A stretch of 64,000 nt of DNA, taken from Ciona intestinalis. Its lineage: Eukaryota; Chordata; Ascidiacea; Phlebobranchia; Cionidae. Shown here piece by piece: positions 62,090 through 64,000 of this stretch. The first letter of the stretch is position 1; each line of letters begins with the position of its first letter. The position numbers were made by a program, and so were the translations under genes. The notes below the pieces were generated by a model. The model was not told the DNA's origin. It did not search any database and saw only the letters and a list, made by a program, of their open reading frames with translations. Where the stretch lies: positions 1-64,000 of the forward strand of contig NW_004190447.1 of NCBI RefSeq assembly GCF_000224145.3, in the 5' to 3' direction.

Positions 62090-64000
62090 ATGTTTAAACT
62101 AGTAGGTAATGCAGTTGCGAAGATTCAAACTCATTGTCCTGAACTTAAATATGCCTCAAGAACCATACCAAGCCACTCATTTAGTGACGAAGTTAGTAAA
62201 CTGATGTACCTTCTGTGTAAACCTTTCAAAATAGTTACTGTAAGGTGGGGGAAGATAGGACACCTTTAGCTCCCAATATTCATATATTCTGATCATGTTT
62301 TAAACAATTAACAACGGCCTTTGGAAGTCGTGAGAATACGGTTTTATAATTCTTTGAATGTTCTTTGTTTACCAGTTACCACCAAATGAAACGAGAAAAT
62401 AGATTGAAAAGGTGTCCCATATTCCTCCACCCTACTTCATGCTACAAGAATACAAATGAAATATGTCAATAATTTTAACATTTTTTTAACTTAATATACA
62501 TATATATATATTATTTTGTAAATAAATAAGCATATATTTGAACCACAATAGAGAGTTACCAACAAACAGAAGAAACTAATGGAAAGAAGCTTACCCAAAC
62601 AGAAGGCCATACCAGGAGTTGATAAAATATTGTTGGTATCTTCTGGTAAAGGCGGAGTGGGCAAGTCAACTGTGGCTGTCAATATGGCACTAGGGATAAA
62701 AGAATTAACCAAGTTATGTTCAAACTAAGACTACTGGGTGTTACATATTGATTCAGAATTATTACTATTAAATATCATTCAATGAATCATAGAAAAAAGG
62801 AAATAATGAGGCACAAAATATTTTATATTTTAACTTGAATAAATGATTGTTGTTTTGTTTGTTTGTTTATATATTAACCAACAACATAAATCTGGCGCCC
62901 TGGTACAGTTGTTCGCCCAACTTTATCTAGCTTAAAGGTTATGTGTGCAAGGCTTAACAATGCCACCTTTGTGTGCGTATGTGTCTTTAGGCCTGTCGCC
63001 AATTGCTCCAAGACAGTGACCCCTATAGGTTGACAATTGTCATTCATTAAAAGCATGCAATACAAAACATAAATAACTTCTTCTGTTTTAAACAAAGAAA
63101 CATTACTGTTATTCGTATTATTAAATCATTTTTTTCAAATAATTCCTTTCCCCCAACAGAAATCGGTTGGTCTACTAGATGCAGATGTATTCGGACCATC
63201 TATACCAAAGCTAATGGGATTACATGGAAAACCAGATATTACTAAAGGTTTTAATGTCAGTTTACTCATTAGAGCAATATATATTCTATTTATAACATGT
63301 GGCACAAACTTACAGAAAACATGATGATTCCACATGAAAACTATGGCATAAAATGGTAAGTTAATAATACTTTAGATATTTCTATTGTGTTTTCATCCAC
63401 GTTCTTTGACAAAGTCATCCATGTTCTTTGACAAACGTTTTTTGTGCCCAAAAAAATATGCCTAGATCCAAACTGTAATTATTTTGCATAAAAATGACGC
63501 TACTAGAAAAATATCTACTGATTGTGTTCTATTAAATAAAGTAATAACACTACTGTATAGAATTATTCAAAACTAAATTGCTTCAAATATGTGTCCCAGC
63601 ATGTCCATGGGTTTTCTCATAAAAGAAGGTGCACCTGTTGTATGGAGGGGACTAATGGTCATGCAAGCAGTTCAACAACTTCTATGGAAGGTTCGAATCT
63701 AGAATTTGAATATATTTTTAATTATTTTACAATATCAAAAAACAACTGTTAAGAACAGCGTTGCGAAACATAGATAGTCTCACAAATACATAATAATTTT
63801 TTTGGCAATTATTAATATAACAAAATTTATAAAGTACCTTTAGAGATGACGTATTATGATGTCAATAAACAGAATATCGAATCCCGTTATTAGATTCGAA
63901 TCTCACGTATTGGAAATTGTGCATCCCTATCCTCATATTTGCTTTTTATTAATACTACTATTTATTAACAAACAGGTAGATTGGGGTGAACTCGATTTAT
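62090..64000 (+). CDS. NUBPL: NUBPL/IND1, mitochondrial Fe-S protein for complex I assembly (5' part, runs off the window)
   Basis: P-loop ATPase of the Mrp/NBP35 family that delivers [4Fe-4S] clusters to respiratory complex I. Exons: 62090-62191, 62570-62712, 63162-63247, 63316-63357, about 63597-63690, and 63977 to the window end. Exon 1 ([13 protein letters not shown], then [11 protein letters not shown]) is basic and hydroxylated, as in a mitochondrial presequence. Exon 2 has [15 protein letters not shown] and the deviant Walker [12 protein letters not shown]. Exon 3 has [18 protein letters not shown]; exon 4 NYGIK; exon 5 [20 protein letters not shown]; exon 6 VDWGELD. The order matches human NUBPL. 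The C-terminal half, with the CxxC cluster ligands, is outside the window. Junction 2-3 does not keep frame as written (see findings); all others do. Confidence 0.88.
62236..62437 (+). mobile_element. MITE-G copy
   Basis: TACTGTAAGGTGGGGGAAG left and CATATTCCTCCACCCTACTT right. It lies in NUBPL intron 1. Confidence 0.75.
62893..63045 (+). repeat. Old SINE-T copy
   Basis: A degenerate head (TGGCGCCCTGGTACAGTTG) and GCAAGGCTTAACAATGCCAC are recognisable; the body stops after GGTTGACAATTGTCATTCA. NUBPL intron 2. Confidence 0.5.
63841..63929 (-). mobile_element. Relative of the TAGGGATGCACAAT MITE
   Basis: Read on the minus strand it begins TAGGGATGCACAATTTCC and shares TAATAACGGGATTCGATATT-like and TTTATTGACATCATAA-like blocks with 6624-6766. 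No clear target duplication. NUBPL intron 5. Confidence 0.6.

Overview
This is a eukaryotic, AT-rich, intron-rich window, most likely from a tunicate close to Ciona. Evidence: a chordate-type NCKAP1 and a vertebrate-like CNG-channel beta subunit, small introns with GT-AG borders, and dense short SINEs and MITEs in almost every larger intron. Three 50-base runs of N are assembly gaps. The organism call is inference; no database was searched.

Layout. (1) 1389-18325, plus strand: an NCKAP1/NAP1 (HEM-family, WAVE complex) gene rebuilt here as 27 exons coding for about 1,150 residues. It contains a tandem pair of 94-base exons that look mutually exclusive. (2) 19123-58249, minus strand, convergent with NCKAP1: one very large gene that I could rebuild as about 107 small exons, about 10.8 kb of coding sequence and 3,590 residues. 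Every intron that could be checked is phase 0 and every exon but one is a multiple of three. I recognise no family. The protein is modular, charged and low in complexity, with a 423-residue charged-helix exon, a 277-residue lysine-rich exon, a 12-residue HPE repeat array, and several exon cassettes that were duplicated as blocks (6-exon cassette twice, 4-exon cassette three times, 78-base exon four times, a 3' set of interleaved repeats). This is the most unusual object in the window. (3) 59786-61546, plus strand, divergent from the large gene: an intronless coding sequence for a cyclic-nucleotide-gated channel beta (CNGB1/CNGB3-like) subunit. (4) 62090 to the window end, plus strand: the 5' part of NUBPL/IND1, the mitochondrial P-loop ATPase that supplies Fe-S clusters to complex I.

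Repeats. Three abundant short families fill the introns: a tRNA-headed SINE (here SINE-T, with recognisable A and B boxes), a second short retroelement with an (ATT)n tail (SINE-A), and a roughly 195-base MITE with GC-rich inverted ends (MITE-G). Several hAT-like non-autonomous elements have matching or near-matching 8-base target duplications. Two of the insertions help order the duplications inside the large gene.

The four genes have no obvious common pathway: actin nucleation control, an unknown modular protein, a ligand-gated cation channel, and Fe-S assembly. Exon coordinates were derived by hand from splice signals, reading frame and, for three genes, recalled family similarity. They are good working models but not transcript-verified.
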